A stretch of DNA of 64,000 bases from Pseudoxanthomonas composti (GCF_004122095.1 NZ_SAWZ01000002.1:705647-769646), one strand, 5' to 3'; shown: positions 45,492-55,091, counted from the stretch's first letter. Numbers and translations: made by a program. Notes: generated by a model from the sequence alone, not told the origin.

Positions 45492-46169
45492 ATGACTCCA
45501 TCGTCTCCCGCACACAGCGCCCGCCGCCTGGCGCTGCTGTTGATCGCCTGCAGCGCCGCCGCGAACCAGGCCCAGCCCGCCAACGCCAACGCGGCCACCG
45601 CGGCCAGCGACACGCGCATCGACACGGCGGCTGCGGTGGACCGCATGGACGTCGCGCCCAGCCATGCCGGCCACGACGCCTCGTCTGCCAAACTGGGCCC
45701 GAATCCAGCGACAGACGTGCAAGCGAGCGCTGGTGCGCGCACAGCCGACGAGGCCGCCGTTGCCGCGCCGGAAGCGCTGATCCCCGCCTTCGTCGAGGCC
45801 TGGAACGCGCATGACGTGCGTCGCTTCGAGCCGCTGTTCACCGAGCAGGCGATCTGGGTGCCGGTGGCGGAAGTCCGCGACGAGGGCCGTGCAGCGATCC
45901 TGCAGGATCTGGCCGTCGCACATGCCAGCTGGGCAGGCAAGACCGCCATTGCACCGTTCGACACCCCTACCGTCGGCCGGCCCGCGGCCGGCGTGGCCAC
46001 GCTGTTCTTCAGGGTCCGCTTCCTCGACGGCAAAGGGGCGCCCGTCCCCGGGATCGAACGCGCGTTGCTGCTGGTGGCGGTCCATGACGCCGATCGCTGG
46101 CGCATCGCGGCCGGTCAGCTCACCAAGGAAAGCACCGCGCCGAAGGCCGCCGCTCCGCGCCAGCCCTGA
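45492..46169 (+). CDS. Exported SgcJ/EcaC-type NTF2-like protein
   Basis: 225 aa. A signal peptide at about 10-28 (RRLALLLIACSAAANQAQPA; the Cys may be a lipobox) is followed by an Ala-rich low-complexity stretch to about 90. The C-terminal 120 residues fit the SgcJ/EcaC branch: ALIPAFVEAWNAHDVRRFEP, LFTEQAIWVPVAEVRDEGRA and a strand ERALLLVAVHDADRWRIAAG. The function is not known for exported members. It is the third NTF2-like or related exported protein in 3 kb. An ABC operon starts 185 bases later. Confidence 0.75.
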   Translation: MTPSSPAHSARRLALLLIACSAAANQAQPANANAATAASDTRIDTAAAVDRMDVAPSHAGHDASSAKLGPNPATDVQASAGARTADEAAVAAPEALIPAFVEAWNAHDVRRFEPLFTEQAIWVPVAEVRDEGRAAILQDLAVAHASWAGKTAIAPFDTPTVGRPAAGVATLFFRVRFLDGKGAPVPGIERALLLVAVHDADRWRIAAGQLTKESTAPKAAAPRQP

Positions 46170-46354
46170 ACCAAGCGAAGCCGGGCACTTCCCACGGCGC
46201 GCGGCCGACGCCGGGCGCGCAGCCGTGTGGCCGCACCGACCTGAATCCCGCGTCAAGGCAATCAATCCAGGTCACTTTGACAGTCCCCGCCGACGCCCAG
46301 CCGCGGCGTCGGCATCGCCGCGTCTCCTCCCGCCGCTTCCCCAAGGATCCATGC

Positions 46355-47233
46355 ATGGCTCTCGTCATCGAAGGACTGTCCAAGACCTATCCCAACGGCG
46401 TGCAGGCGCTGAAGGATCTGTCGCTGACCATCGGAAACCACATGTTCGGCCTGCTGGGGCCCAACGGTGCCGGCAAGAGTTCGCTGATGCGCACCATCGC
46501 CACGCTGCAGGATCCCGATGCCGGCAGCATCACCCTGGATGGGATCGACGTGGTCCGCCAGAAGGACCAGGTGCGGCGCCTGCTGGGCTACCTGCCGCAG
46601 GAGTTCGGGGTCTACCCGAAGGTCTCGGCGCTGGACATGCTGGAGCACCTGGCCGTGCTCAAGGGCGTGACCCACAAGGGCGAGCGCCGCGAGATGATCG
46701 AGGCGCTGCTCAACCAGACCAACCTCTGGAATGCGCGCAAGAAGGCCATCGCCACCTACTCCGGCGGCATGAAGCAGCGCTTCGGCATCGCCCAGGCGCT
46801 GCTGGCCAACCCGCGGCTGGTGATCGTGGACGAGCCCACCGCCGGCCTGGACCCTGCCGAGCGCAACCGCTTCCTCAACCTGCTGGCCGGCATCGGCCGC
46901 GACGTGACGGTGATCCTGTCCACCCACATTGTCGACGACGTGCGCGAGCTCTGCCCGCGCATGGCCATCATCGCTGGCGGCCAGGTGCTGCTGGAAGGCG
47001 CCCCCAACGAGGCCATCGCCGCGCTGGACGGCCAGGTGTGGTCCAAGCTGGTGGACAGCGACGAGGAGCTGCGCGCCATCGAGGCTGGCATGACGCTCAT
47101 CAGCACCCATCTGGTCGGTGGCCGCCACGAGGTGCGCGTGCTGGCCGCCGCTGCGCCCGGCGAAGGCTTCGCGCCCGCAGGCGCGGGCCTGGAGGACGTC
47201 TACTTCACCCGGCTCGCCGCCGGGCGCGCCTGA
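46355..47233 (+). CDS. ABC transporter ATP-binding protein
   Basis: 292 aa from the ATG at 46355, with AAGGA seven bases upstream. It has a Walker A GPNGAGKSS at about 35-43, a Q loop LPQEFGVYP, signature SGGMKQR, Walker B LVIVDEP and switch His in LSTHIVDD. A C-terminal extension of about 80 residues ends EDVYFTRLAAGRA, as in export-type ABC-2 ATPases. It pairs with the following permease/M1-peptidase fusion (gap 16 bases) and drives it. The substrate is unknown. Confidence 0.93.
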   Translation: MALVIEGLSKTYPNGVQALKDLSLTIGNHMFGLLGPNGAGKSSLMRTIATLQDPDAGSITLDGIDVVRQKDQVRRLLGYLPQEFGVYPKVSALDMLEHLAVLKGVTHKGERREMIEALLNQTNLWNARKKAIATYSGGMKQRFGIAQALLANPRLVIVDEPTAGLDPAERNRFLNLLAGIGRDVTVILSTHIVDDVRELCPRMAIIAGGQVLLEGAPNEAIAALDGQVWSKLVDSDEELRAIEAGMTLISTHLVGGRHEVRVLAAAAPGEGFAPAGAGLEDVYFTRLAAGRA

Positions 47234-47249
47234 GCCAGGAGGCCGCGCC

Positions 47250-50200
47250 ATGCACCAGTTCCTCGAGTTCCTGCGCTTCGAGCTGAAGCTGCGCTTCAAA
47301 AGCCCGTCCACCTACGTCTACTGCTTCATGTGGACGGCGTTCGCCTTCCTCTGCGTGGCCTCGGAGAACTTCGGCCCGGTGTCCAACCAGAGCGGCAAGG
47401 TAATGCTCAACGGACCATGGGCGATGACCTTCAACATGCTGGGCGCCTGCATGTTCGGCATGATCGTGATGGCCGCGATCTTCGGCACCTCGATTTTGCG
47501 CGACTTCCAGCGCGACACCTTCCAGCTGCTGTTCACCAAGCCGGTCTCGCGCCTGGCCTACCTGGGCGGGCGCTGGTCCGGCTCCATGCTGGTGACCCTG
47601 TTCGCCTTCTCCGGGCTGATGCTGGGCGCCTGGCTGGGCACGCACGCGCCCTGGGCCGACCAGGCGCGCATCGGGCCCAACCACCTGCTGTGGTACGTGC
47701 AGCCCTTCCTCAGCATCGTGGTGGTGCAGGTGTTCTTCATCGGCGCGCTGTTCTTCGCCGTGGCGGCGCTGACCCGCAGCCTGTTCGTGGTGTACGTGCA
47801 GGGCGTGGCGCTGTTCGTGCTGTACCTGATCGGCATCACCGCGTTCTCGGCCACGCGCTCCACCGAGCATTTCTGGTCGGGCATCCTTGACCCCATCGGC
47901 ATGCAGCTGGTGCGCGTGGTCAGTGGCTACTGGTCGGTGGTGGAGCGCAACAGCTGGTTGCTGCCCCTGGACACCACCAGCGGCTATACGCCCGGCGTGT
48001 TCCTCTACAACCGCCTGCTGTGGATCGGCTTCGGTGCGATCGTGCTGACCCTGCTGGCGGTGCTGTTCCCGATGTCGGTCGAAGCCCTGGGCGCGCGCTC
48101 GCAGGGGCGCCGCGCGGCCAAGCTGCGCACCCTGGAGCAGGCGCAGGGCGCGCCGGTGCGCACCCAGATCGCCACCCGGCTGCCGCAGGTGCATCCGCGC
48201 TACGACCTGGCCACGCGCTGGCGCCAGTTCCTGGCCCTTGCCGGGCTGCGCACGCGCGCCATCCTCAAGGCGGTGCCGTTCTGGGCACTCTGCGGGGTGC
48301 TGTTCGCCTTCATCGTCAACAATGGCTACTACGCCGGGCGCATGAGCGGCACCGACGTGTGGCCGGTGACCTACCTGATGCTCGAATCGGTGGAGGGCAA
48401 TGCCTACCTGTTCCTGATCATCGTCACCGCGCTGTACGCCGGCGAGCTGGTGTGGCGCGAGCGCGACGTGCGCTTCGATGGCATCTTCGACGCGCTGCCG
48501 CTGCGGCCGCTGCCGGATGCGGCGTCCAAGCTGGTGGCGCTGAGCGCCGCGCAGCTCGTGATGCTGTTGCTGTCCATGCTGGGCGGCATCCTGATGCAGA
48601 CCGTGCTGGGCTACCACCACTACGAGTTGCCGCTGTACCTGAAGGAGCTGTTCGTCCTGGTCCTGCCGCAGCTGGTGGGGTTCTCGATGCTGGCCCTGTT
48701 CGTGCAGACGGTGGTCCCCAACAAGTTCCTGGGCCATGCCATCGTGATCGGCGTGTGGGTGATCGTGCCGATCCTGTACAACTTCGGCGTGGAGAACACG
48801 CTGTATCTGCCTGGTGCGACCACGGGCTACACGTATTCGGACATGAATGGCTACGGCCACTACGTGCCGGCGCTGTTCTGGTCGATCCTGTACTGGCTGG
48901 CGATCTTTGCGGCGCTGGGCGTGCTGTCGATGGCCCTGGCCCGGCGCGGCGCCGAGACCGGCCTGCGCCGTCGCATCGGTGCGGCCCTGCGGCGGCCGGC
49001 CGGCTGGCTGCCGGCCACCCTGGCCTGCCTGTGCGTGGCCGCCGGCGCCGGTGGCTGGTTCTACTACAACACGCATGTGCTCAACGAGTTCCTGAGCACC
49101 GAGGACCGCCGCGCGATCCAGGCCGACTACGAGCGCCAGTTCAAGCGCTACCAGCATCAGCCCCTGCCCAAGGTCACCGCCGTGGACACCCGGGTGGAGA
49201 TCCACCCCGAACGTCGTGCGTTCGAAGCCACCGGCACCTATACCTTGCAGAACCGCGGCAGCGTGCCGGTAACCGAGCTGCACTTCACCGACGTCAACCA
49301 ATCGGCGCGCGCGCTGTCCTTCGACCGCCCCACACGCCTGGTCAGCCGCGCGGCGCGCGGGCTGTACGTGATCTACGCCCTCAAGACGCCTTTGCAGCCG
49401 GGCCAGACCATGCACCTGCAGTTCAAGGTGGGGCATGACAGTCCCGGCTTCACCGACGGCAAGGTCCTGGATTTCTCCGGTGGCGATGCCGGCGGCAAGT
49501 TCGCCTACAACGGCACGTTCTTCGACCTGGAGTACTTCCCGGTCCTGGGCTACCAGACGGGTTACGAGCTGGACGATCCCCGTCGCCGCCGCGAGCAGGG
49601 CCTGGGCGCCCTGCAGGAAATGGCCAAGCGCGGGGATGCGGTGCAGTCCAAGGTCAACCTGTTCAGCCCCAACGCCGACTGGATCAGCTTCCACGCCGTG
49701 GTGGGCACCAGCGGCGACCAGACCGCGCTGGCGCCGGGGTATCTGCAGAAGCGGTGGCAGCAGGACGGTCGCAACTATTTCGAGTACAGCATGGGCCAGC
49801 AGCCCATGCAGCACTTCTTCGCCTTCGTCTCCGGGCGCTACGCGCTGCACCGGGAGGTCTACGCCGGCAAGGAGGGGCCGATCAACCTGGAGGTCTACTA
49901 CGACCCGGCACATGCCTGGAACGTCCGCACCATGCTGGCGTCTTCGCGCGCCGGCCTGGCCTACAACGAGGCCAACTTCAGCCCGTTCCAGTTCCGCCAG
50001 TACCGCATCCTGGAATACCCACGCTACCGCAGCTTCGCCCAGTCCTTTCCCAACACCGTGCCGTTCTCCGAGGCGCTGGGGTTCATCCAGCGCCGGCGCA
50101 AGGATGACGACGTGGACCAGGCCTACTTCATCACCACCCACGAGCTGGGCCACCAGTGGTGGGGCCACCAGCTGATCGGCGGCAACGTGGAAGGCTCGAA

Positions 50201-50939
50201 CATGATGTCCGAGACGTTGGCCGAGTATTCGGCGCTGATGGCGCTCAAGCATCGCTACGGGCCGGATTACATGCGCAAGGTGCTGCGCAGCGAGCTGGAC
50301 AACTACCTGCGCGGGCGCACCGGCGAACTGCGCCGTGAACGCCCACTGGTGCTGGTGCAGAACGAGCCCTACGTCTGGTACTACAAGGGCGGCCTGCTGA
50401 TGTACACGCTGGCCGACTACATGGGCGAGGACAAGGTCAACGCCGCGCTGCGCGAGCTGCTGCTGCATCGCCGCTACGCCAACGCCGACCCGGCCGAGGG
50501 CCGCGACGGCTCTTACCCGGACACGCGCGAGTTCGTGGCCGCGCTGCGCGCGCAGGCCCCGGCCGAGCTGCACGCCTTCATCGAGGACAGCTTCGAGCGC
50601 ATCGTCCTGTACGACAACCGCGCCCGGTCGGCCAGCGCGCGCAAGCTGGCCGACGGCCGCTACCAGGTCACGCTGCAGGTCCAGGCCGGCAAGTCCCAGG
50701 ACGACGGCAACGGCAACGAGACCCCGGCGCCGATGGACGACCTGGTGGAGGTGGGCGTGTTCGAGGGTGAGGCCGGCAAGGAGAAGCCACTGGCCGTGCA
50801 GCGCGTGCGCCTCAAGGCGGGCCAGCGCGATTTCAGCTTCACCGTCAACCGCCTGCCCACCCGGGCGGGCGTGGACCCATACAACAAGCTGGTGGACCGC
50901 ATCGCAGAGGACAACCTGGTGGATGTGTCGCTGAAATAG
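47250..50939 (+). CDS. ABC-2 permease fused to M1-family aminopeptidase
   Basis: 1229 aa from the ATG at 47250, with CAGGAGG six bases upstream. The N-terminal half has about 12 membrane helices in two ABC-2-type blocks (about residues 15-300 and 340-590). After a last helix near residue 600 (ATLACLCVAAGAGGWFYYNT), the rest is an M1 metallopeptidase. It has an N-terminal beta domain, then His964-Glu965-x-x-His968 in HELGHQWWGHQ, and Glu988 in SETLAEYS as third ligand (spacing 19 instead of the classical 18). The peptidase would face the periplasm. Fusions of this kind are known but their substrate is not. The zinc and catalytic residues are intact. Confidence 0.92.
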   Translation: MHQFLEFLRFELKLRFKSPSTYVYCFMWTAFAFLCVASENFGPVSNQSGKVMLNGPWAMTFNMLGACMFGMIVMAAIFGTSILRDFQRDTFQLLFTKPVSRLAYLGGRWSGSMLVTLFAFSGLMLGAWLGTHAPWADQARIGPNHLLWYVQPFLSIVVVQVFFIGALFFAVAALTRSLFVVYVQGVALFVLYLIGITAFSATRSTEHFWSGILDPIGMQLVRVVSGYWSVVERNSWLLPLDTTSGYTPGVFLYNRLLWIGFGAIVLTLLAVLFPMSVEALGARSQGRRAAKLRTLEQAQGAPVRTQIATRLPQVHPRYDLATRWRQFLALAGLRTRAILKAVPFWALCGVLFAFIVNNGYYAGRMSGTDVWPVTYLMLESVEGNAYLFLIIVTALYAGELVWRERDVRFDGIFDALPLRPLPDAASKLVALSAAQLVMLLLSMLGGILMQTVLGYHHYELPLYLKELFVLVLPQLVGFSMLALFVQTVVPNKFLGHAIVIGVWVIVPILYNFGVENTLYLPGATTGYTYSDMNGYGHYVPALFWSILYWLAIFAALGVLSMALARRGAETGLRRRIGAALRRPAGWLPATLACLCVAAGAGGWFYYNTHVLNEFLSTEDRRAIQADYERQFKRYQHQPLPKVTAVDTRVEIHPERRAFEATGTYTLQNRGSVPVTELHFTDVNQSARALSFDRPTRLVSRAARGLYVIYALKTPLQPGQTMHLQFKVGHDSPGFTDGKVLDFSGGDAGGKFAYNGTFFDLEYFPVLGYQTGYELDDPRRRREQGLGALQEMAKRGDAVQSKVNLFSPNADWISFHAVVGTSGDQTALAPGYLQKRWQQDGRNYFEYSMGQQPMQHFFAFVSGRYALHREVYAGKEGPINLEVYYDPAHAWNVRTMLASSRAGLAYNEANFSPFQFRQYRILEYPRYRSFAQSFPNTVPFSEALGFIQRRRKDDDVDQAYFITTHELGHQWWGHQLIGGNVEGSNMMSETLAEYSALMALKHRYGPDYMRKVLRSELDNYLRGRTGELRRERPLVLVQNEPYVWYYKGGLLMYTLADYMGEDKVNAALRELLLHRRYANADPAEGRDGSYPDTREFVAALRAQAPAELHAFIEDSFERIVLYDNRARSASARKLADGRYQVTLQVQAGKSQDDGNGNETPAPMDDLVEVGVFEGEAGKEKPLAVQRVRLKAGQRDFSFTVNRLPTRAGVDPYNKLVDRIAEDNLVDVSLK

Positions 50940-51216
50940 CCGGCGCGCAGTGCCGCGCCCTGACGGGCCCGGCACGCTCGCTTGAGAAGCGCCCCGTCCC
51001 GACCCCCACGACCGGACAGCGGCGGTGCCGGCAGATGGCGGATCCGTGCTTGGCGCCCTGCAATGGCGTCAGCCGTGGGTCGTCACCCGCGGTGGTGGTG
51101 GCCTCGGGCCGGCCGCGCGGTGTGACCTGGCGGTTCTCGGGCACCGCTGATCCGACCAAGTGCGAACACATTGGCAGACGACCTGCCTAAGCGACGCATC
51201 CCACCACGGGTCCAGC

Positions 51217-51318
51217 TCACAGCCTGCGGCAGCGCTCCTTGAGGGTCCCGAGCAGCAGGATCGCCAGCACGGCCAATCCGCCCGACACCAGCAGCAGTGC
51301 AAAGACCGTCATCGCCAT
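51217..51318 (-). CDS. 33-aa single-helix membrane microprotein
   Basis: ATG at 51318 with GGAGGGG four to five bases upstream, stop at 51217. The product MAMTVFALLLVSGGLAVLAI continues with LLLGTLKERCRRL. It is one hydrophobic helix (about 4-24) with a positively charged, Cys-bearing tail, the profile of real small membrane proteins. It lies in a gap with no other gene and points away from the iron operon. Translation is likely; function is unknown. Confidence 0.5.
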   Translation of the reverse strand: MAMTVFALLLVSGGLAVLAILLLGTLKERCRRL

Positions 51319-51618
51319 GGCTCCCCTCCGTCGCTGTCCTTCCGCAGCTATCGGCGTCCCGCTGGGCCCCTTGAACACCTCGTGCAGGAAATACGGAACG
51401 CATCACAGCGCCCGCCGCGTTGCGCGGCGTTGTGTCGGGCAGCCACGTCCGTCCAGGACCAGCGGCAGGTAGATCGGCCTGGAGAAAAGGCAGCCGGCAT
51501 TGGAAGGAAACCGTTGACCTCTGCCCCCCACTCCCGCACCCGACCGGGCGCGGCAGCGTCTTCCGCAGACCGCCTTCGAGCCGGCCCCACCCGGCCAGGG
51601 GATATCGCCAACTGATGT

Positions 51619-51637
51619 GAGAATGACTCGCATCCTC
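51619..51637. promoter_or_regulatory. Fur-box-like site upstream of iron operon
   Basis: GAGAATGACTCGCATCCTC matches the 19-bp consensus GATAATGATAATCATTATC at 12 of 19 positions, in the best-conserved outer and middle bases. It lies 105 bases before the DUF3649 gene, in a locally AT-rich patch. Confidence 0.5.
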
Positions 51638-51741
51638 TATCATATGCTCGGTCCGCAAGGACGCCCCACTGGCGCCAGCCACGCAGTCTCTGCCAGCAAG
51701 CGCGCGATGCCCGGCCCGCCCCGGGCGCCCATAGAGCGCTT

Positions 51742-52071
51742 ATGACCCGCAAACCCGCAGCTTCCGCCCGCGTCCTCGACGTCCTTCCGGCCTGGTATCA
51801 GCGCCCCTGGCTGGGCGTGCTCTCGCGCACCCTGGCCTCGATCCTCGGCGGCTACGCGCTGGCGGCCAGCGTGAACGTCTTCCTGTCCCTGGCCCTGCCG
51901 ATGCAGCGCAGCCAGGCCGTGCTGACGTCCATGCTGCTGGCCATCCTCGCCTGCGCCTGCGCGCCACTGTGGGCCTTCGCCACGCGCAGCGCCGCGCGCG
52001 CCTGGATCGGCATCGCCGTGCCGACGCTGTTACTCGCGCTGGGCAGCTCCCTGCTGGGGGCCTGGGCATGA
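51742..52071 (+). CDS. DUF3649 membrane protein, iron-uptake associated
   Basis: 109 aa with three hydrophobic segments. It has the family pattern WYQRPWLGVLSRTLASILGG, then LPMQRSQAVLTSMLLAILAC. DUF3649 proteins are found before PepSY membrane proteins and DUF3325 in iron-responsive operons. The next gene starts inside its stop codon (ATGA at 52068). No exact role is known; an accessory part of a siderophore-iron reductase is likely. Confidence 0.82.
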   Translation: MTRKPAASARVLDVLPAWYQRPWLGVLSRTLASILGGYALAASVNVFLSLALPMQRSQAVLTSMLLAILACACAPLWAFATRSAARAWIGIAVPTLLLALGSSLLGAWA

Positions 52072-53705
52072 AACAGGGCTTCCGCCAGTCGATGGCTTGG
52101 CTGCACACCTGGGTCGGCCTGCTGACCAGCTGGCTGCTGCTGATGATCTTCATGGCCGGCACGGCCAGCTATTACCGGCAGGAGATCAGCCGCTGGATGC
52201 GCCCGGAGCTGACCACCGCCCCGGTGTCCCAGGAGGTCGCGGCAGCCAACGCGGTGAGCTACCTCCAGGCCAACGCCGCCGACGCCGAGTACTGGCACAT
52301 CCAGTTGCCCGATGCGCGCAACCCGGCCATCACCATGTACTGGTTCAACCCCGCCCCCAAGGACGGGCAAGGCGATGGCCGCGCCAGCCGCCGCGCACGC
52401 TTCGGGGAAGCGACCCTGGATGCGGCCAGTGGTACGCCCATCCAGGCGCGCCAGACCCGTGGCGGGGAGTTCTTCTATCGCCTGCATTTCGACCTGCACT
52501 ACATCCCGGTGCTGTGGGCGCGCTATATCGTCGGCTTCTGCGCGATGTTCATGCTGGTGGCGATCATCAGCGGCGTCATCACCCACAAGAAGATCTTCAA
52601 GGACTTCTTCACCTTCCGGCCGCGCAAGGGCCAGCGCTCCTGGCTGGATTTCCACAACGTCAGCGCGGTGATGGCCCTGCCCTACCACCTGATGATCACC
52701 TACACCGGCATCGTCACCCTGATGCTGATGTACCTGCCATGGGGTATCAAGGCCGCCTATCCCGGCGAGGAGGACAAGTTCTACGTCGAATCCCTGGGCG
52801 GGCTGTCCGAGCCGCGCCCGGCGAGCGGGACATCCGCACCGATGCGTGACGTCGCCGCCCTGATGGAAAGTGCGCGCAGGGAATGGAACGGCGCCGAAGT
52901 CGCCACCCTGCGCATGGACCACCCCAACGATGCGGCCGCGTCCCTGGCCCTGACCCAGCGCGATGGCAAGGCGCTGTCCATCGCCACCCCGACGCTGCGG
53001 CTGGATGCGGTCAACGGCCAGCTGCTCGAGCGCGGTGGACAGGCCGGCGGGGCCACCGCGACCCGCGATGTGCTGATGGGCCTGCACCTGGCGCATTTCG
53101 CCGATGCCGGGCTGCGGCTGCTGCTCTTCGTTTCCGGCCTGCTGGGCTGCCTGATGGTCGCCAGCGGCTGCGTGCTGTGGGCGATCAAGGAGCGCGCCAA
53201 GCACGCACGGTCCGGTAGGGTCGGCTTCGGCCTGCGCCTGGTGGATGCCCTGAACATCGGCGCGGTGGCCGGGCTGCCGATCGCCTTCGCCGCCTACTTC
53301 TGGGCCAACCGCCTGCTGCCGCTGGACACCCTGGAGCGCCCGCAGGCGGAGATCAACCTGTTCTTCGCCGGCTGGGGGCTGGCCACGCTGGTAGGCCTGC
53401 TGCACCCGCGCCGCCAGAGCTGGGCGTGGCTGCTGTACCTGGGCGCGGCGATGTTCGTGCTGCTGCCGGTGCTCAATGCACTCACCACGCGCGCGCACCT
53501 GGGCGTGTCGCTTCCGGCTGGCGACTGGGTGCTGGCGGGCGTGGACCTGTTCGCGCTCGCCTTCGGCCTGTGCCTGGGCTATTGCGGCTGGCGCATGCAG
53601 CGCTGGCAACCGGCCGTCTCCGCCGCCGACAAGCGCAGGCGCCAGGCCGCGGCGGTCGACGGCGCGCCGCCCACGCAGGTCGCGCGCGATGGCGGTGTCG
53701 CATGA
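52068..53705 (+). CDS. PepSY-associated membrane protein (PiuB/FoxB-like, siderophore-iron reductase type)
   Basis: 545 aa from the ATG that overlaps the previous stop. It starts GFRQSMAWLHTWVGLLTSWL, where SMAWLHTW is the N-terminal mark of the PepSY_TM family. It carries four or five membrane helices with paired His (LHTWVGL, FYRLHFDLHYI, DFHNVSAVMALPYHLMITY, LMGLHLAHFAD) that can coordinate hemes. The large loops face the periplasm. Such proteins take up iron from siderophores by reduction or transport. Regulation by Fur is suggested by the upstream site. Confidence 0.88.
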   Translation: MKQGFRQSMAWLHTWVGLLTSWLLLMIFMAGTASYYRQEISRWMRPELTTAPVSQEVAAANAVSYLQANAADAEYWHIQLPDARNPAITMYWFNPAPKDGQGDGRASRRARFGEATLDAASGTPIQARQTRGGEFFYRLHFDLHYIPVLWARYIVGFCAMFMLVAIISGVITHKKIFKDFFTFRPRKGQRSWLDFHNVSAVMALPYHLMITYTGIVTLMLMYLPWGIKAAYPGEEDKFYVESLGGLSEPRPASGTSAPMRDVAALMESARREWNGAEVATLRMDHPNDAAASLALTQRDGKALSIATPTLRLDAVNGQLLERGGQAGGATATRDVLMGLHLAHFADAGLRLLLFVSGLLGCLMVASGCVLWAIKERAKHARSGRVGFGLRLVDALNIGAVAGLPIAFAAYFWANRLLPLDTLERPQAEINLFFAGWGLATLVGLLHPRRQSWAWLLYLGAAMFVLLPVLNALTTRAHLGVSLPAGDWVLAGVDLFALAFGLCLGYCGWRMQRWQPAVSAADKRRRQAAAVDGAPPTQVARDGGVA

Positions 53706-54040
53706 TGCTGCTCAGCCTTGCCCTGGCCTTCAGCGGATTCACCGCGCTGTGCCTGGCCATGGACAAGCATCAGCTGGAGCCGTCCGGCACCGCACGCGCT
53801 GCGGGCGGATCGACACGACGCGTCGGCTGGGCAGGCTGGACGCTGCTGGTGGCTGCCTTCGCCGCCGCCGTACTGGCCCGCGGCTGGGCAGTTGGCGCGG
53901 TGCTGTGGCTGGGCGCGATGACGCTGGGCGGCATCGTCATCACCTACGGCCTGCTGCCGTACCGCCCGCGCTGGATCAAACCCCTGGCCTATGCGCTGCC
54001 GCTCGCGGCCGGCTTGGTGTGGCTGCTTGAGATCGGGTGA
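53702..54040 (+). CDS. DUF3325 membrane protein
   Basis: 112 aa, ATGA overlap with the PepSY gene. Three hydrophobic helices; begins MMLLSLALAFSGFTALCLAM followed by DKHQ, the DUF3325 signature. It is the third gene of the coupled DUF3649-PepSY-DUF3325 operon. The function is unknown beyond the iron link of the cluster. Confidence 0.82.
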   Translation: MMLLSLALAFSGFTALCLAMDKHQLEPSGTARAAGGSTRRVGWAGWTLLVAAFAAAVLARGWAVGAVLWLGAMTLGGIVITYGLLPYRPRWIKPLAYALPLAAGLVWLLEIG

Positions 54041-54189
54041 GGCGGGCGCAGAGGTAACCGTGTCGGGCAAGGCCGCTCGGATCACCGCGCGGCGGCAAGC
54101 GCTGCCCGTTGTACCGGCGCATCGCCTGCTCCGGGGCCTGCCACGGGCGAGCACGCCATCGCCAGCGCATGATGGCAGACGATGAAAAC

Positions 54190-54214
54190 AAAAAAGCCCC
54201 GGCGGACCGGAGCT
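54190..54214 (-). terminator. Rho-independent terminator after tRNA-Gly
   Basis: Read on the minus strand: AAGCTCCGG, four-base loop region, CCGGGGCTT, then TTTTTTG. It begins about 30 bases after the tRNA CCA. Confidence 0.88.
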
Positions 54215-54244
54215 TCTCGTTGGCCAGCAAGTGGCCGATCAAAA

Positions 54245-54320
<76 letters not shown>

Positions 54321-55091
54321 ATGAAACTTGGTGACCGGACTGTCCGGTGAAAACGCCCCCGAGACGGCTCGGGGAGGCGAATCTTAAGACTTCAGCAGTT
54401 CCTTGGCAACACCCAAATTCATCTCATCGACAGCTGCGAGCGGTCGAGAGTCAGGCCTTCGGGAACATGCACTTCCCGGCCAGCAGATGCCGGCTCCAGT
54501 CCTTCGGCTAGCAGGCGTCGCCGCGCTGCCGCTCGCCGGTCAAAAAGCAGATCCGAGACTGACGTGGATCCGGAACAACGGCGTTGGCTCCGTCCCGTAC
54601 TGCACACGGCCATGCCGTCACTTTGCGGCAGGTGACTGAGCAGTCATGGCGACTTGCCCGAACAAGCCCCGCGGGGCTGACGTGTACGTTGTAAGCATCC
54701 TTTCCGGTCCCGCACTGGGCATGCACAGGCCCCTGCCGCTCGCTAGGCGTCCGGCACCTCGGCCGGGGCTCCGCTCTGTCGGACTTGCCGCACTCCTTGG
54801 CCTGCTGCCTACGCCTGGCGTTTGGCGTCATGCACCCTAAACGGGTCCGGACCGATAAAGGGCGGTGAACTGCGCGTGCGTATTATGTGCCCGCCGCGCG
54901 GGACATGTGCTGCGATCGCCAACCCTATCAGCGCGCCTGGACGGCCGAAGGCATCGTGACTCCTTCCTGTGTTGTTGAAGCTCCATACGGGGGGAGTAAC
55001 CAGGCTTCTTCACCAAAGAGAGTATCGGTATCGGTCCGTGAAACTCCTCCTCCGATCTGTATTGGAGGAGGAGTCATTCGGCGTACCGGAG
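54321..55091. other. Intergenic, no supported gene
   Basis: 770 bases between the tRNA-Gly start and the RTX stop. It must hold the tRNA promoter. Small frames on both strands lack ribosome sites. Only the hairpin at 55043-55074 stands out. Confidence 0.6.
55043..55074 (-). terminator. Hairpin 18 bases past the RTX stop, probable transcript end
   Basis: Perfect 11-bp stem ACTCCTCCTCC/GGAGGAGGAGT with a ten-base loop. The run of T after it is short (TTT), so it may protect the mRNA end rather than act as a strong terminator. Confidence 0.5.

Larger units (their letters stand above)
50940..51741. other. Intergenic, about 800 bases, with a micro-ORF and a Fur-box-like site
   Basis: The longer open frames on the minus strand (51083-51682) are Arg/Gly-rich shadows. 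Only the micro-ORF at 51217-51318 and the operator-like site at 51619-51637 are supported. Confidence 0.6.

Noticed and set aside
47205..50975. 1256-codon minus-strand frame
   Set aside because: Shadow of the permease/M1 fusion; composition is His/Gln/Arg-rich with no recognisable domain.
51083..51682. 199-codon minus-strand frame
   Set aside because: Arg/Gly-rich, crosses the Fur-box-like site and the better supported micro-ORF in another frame.
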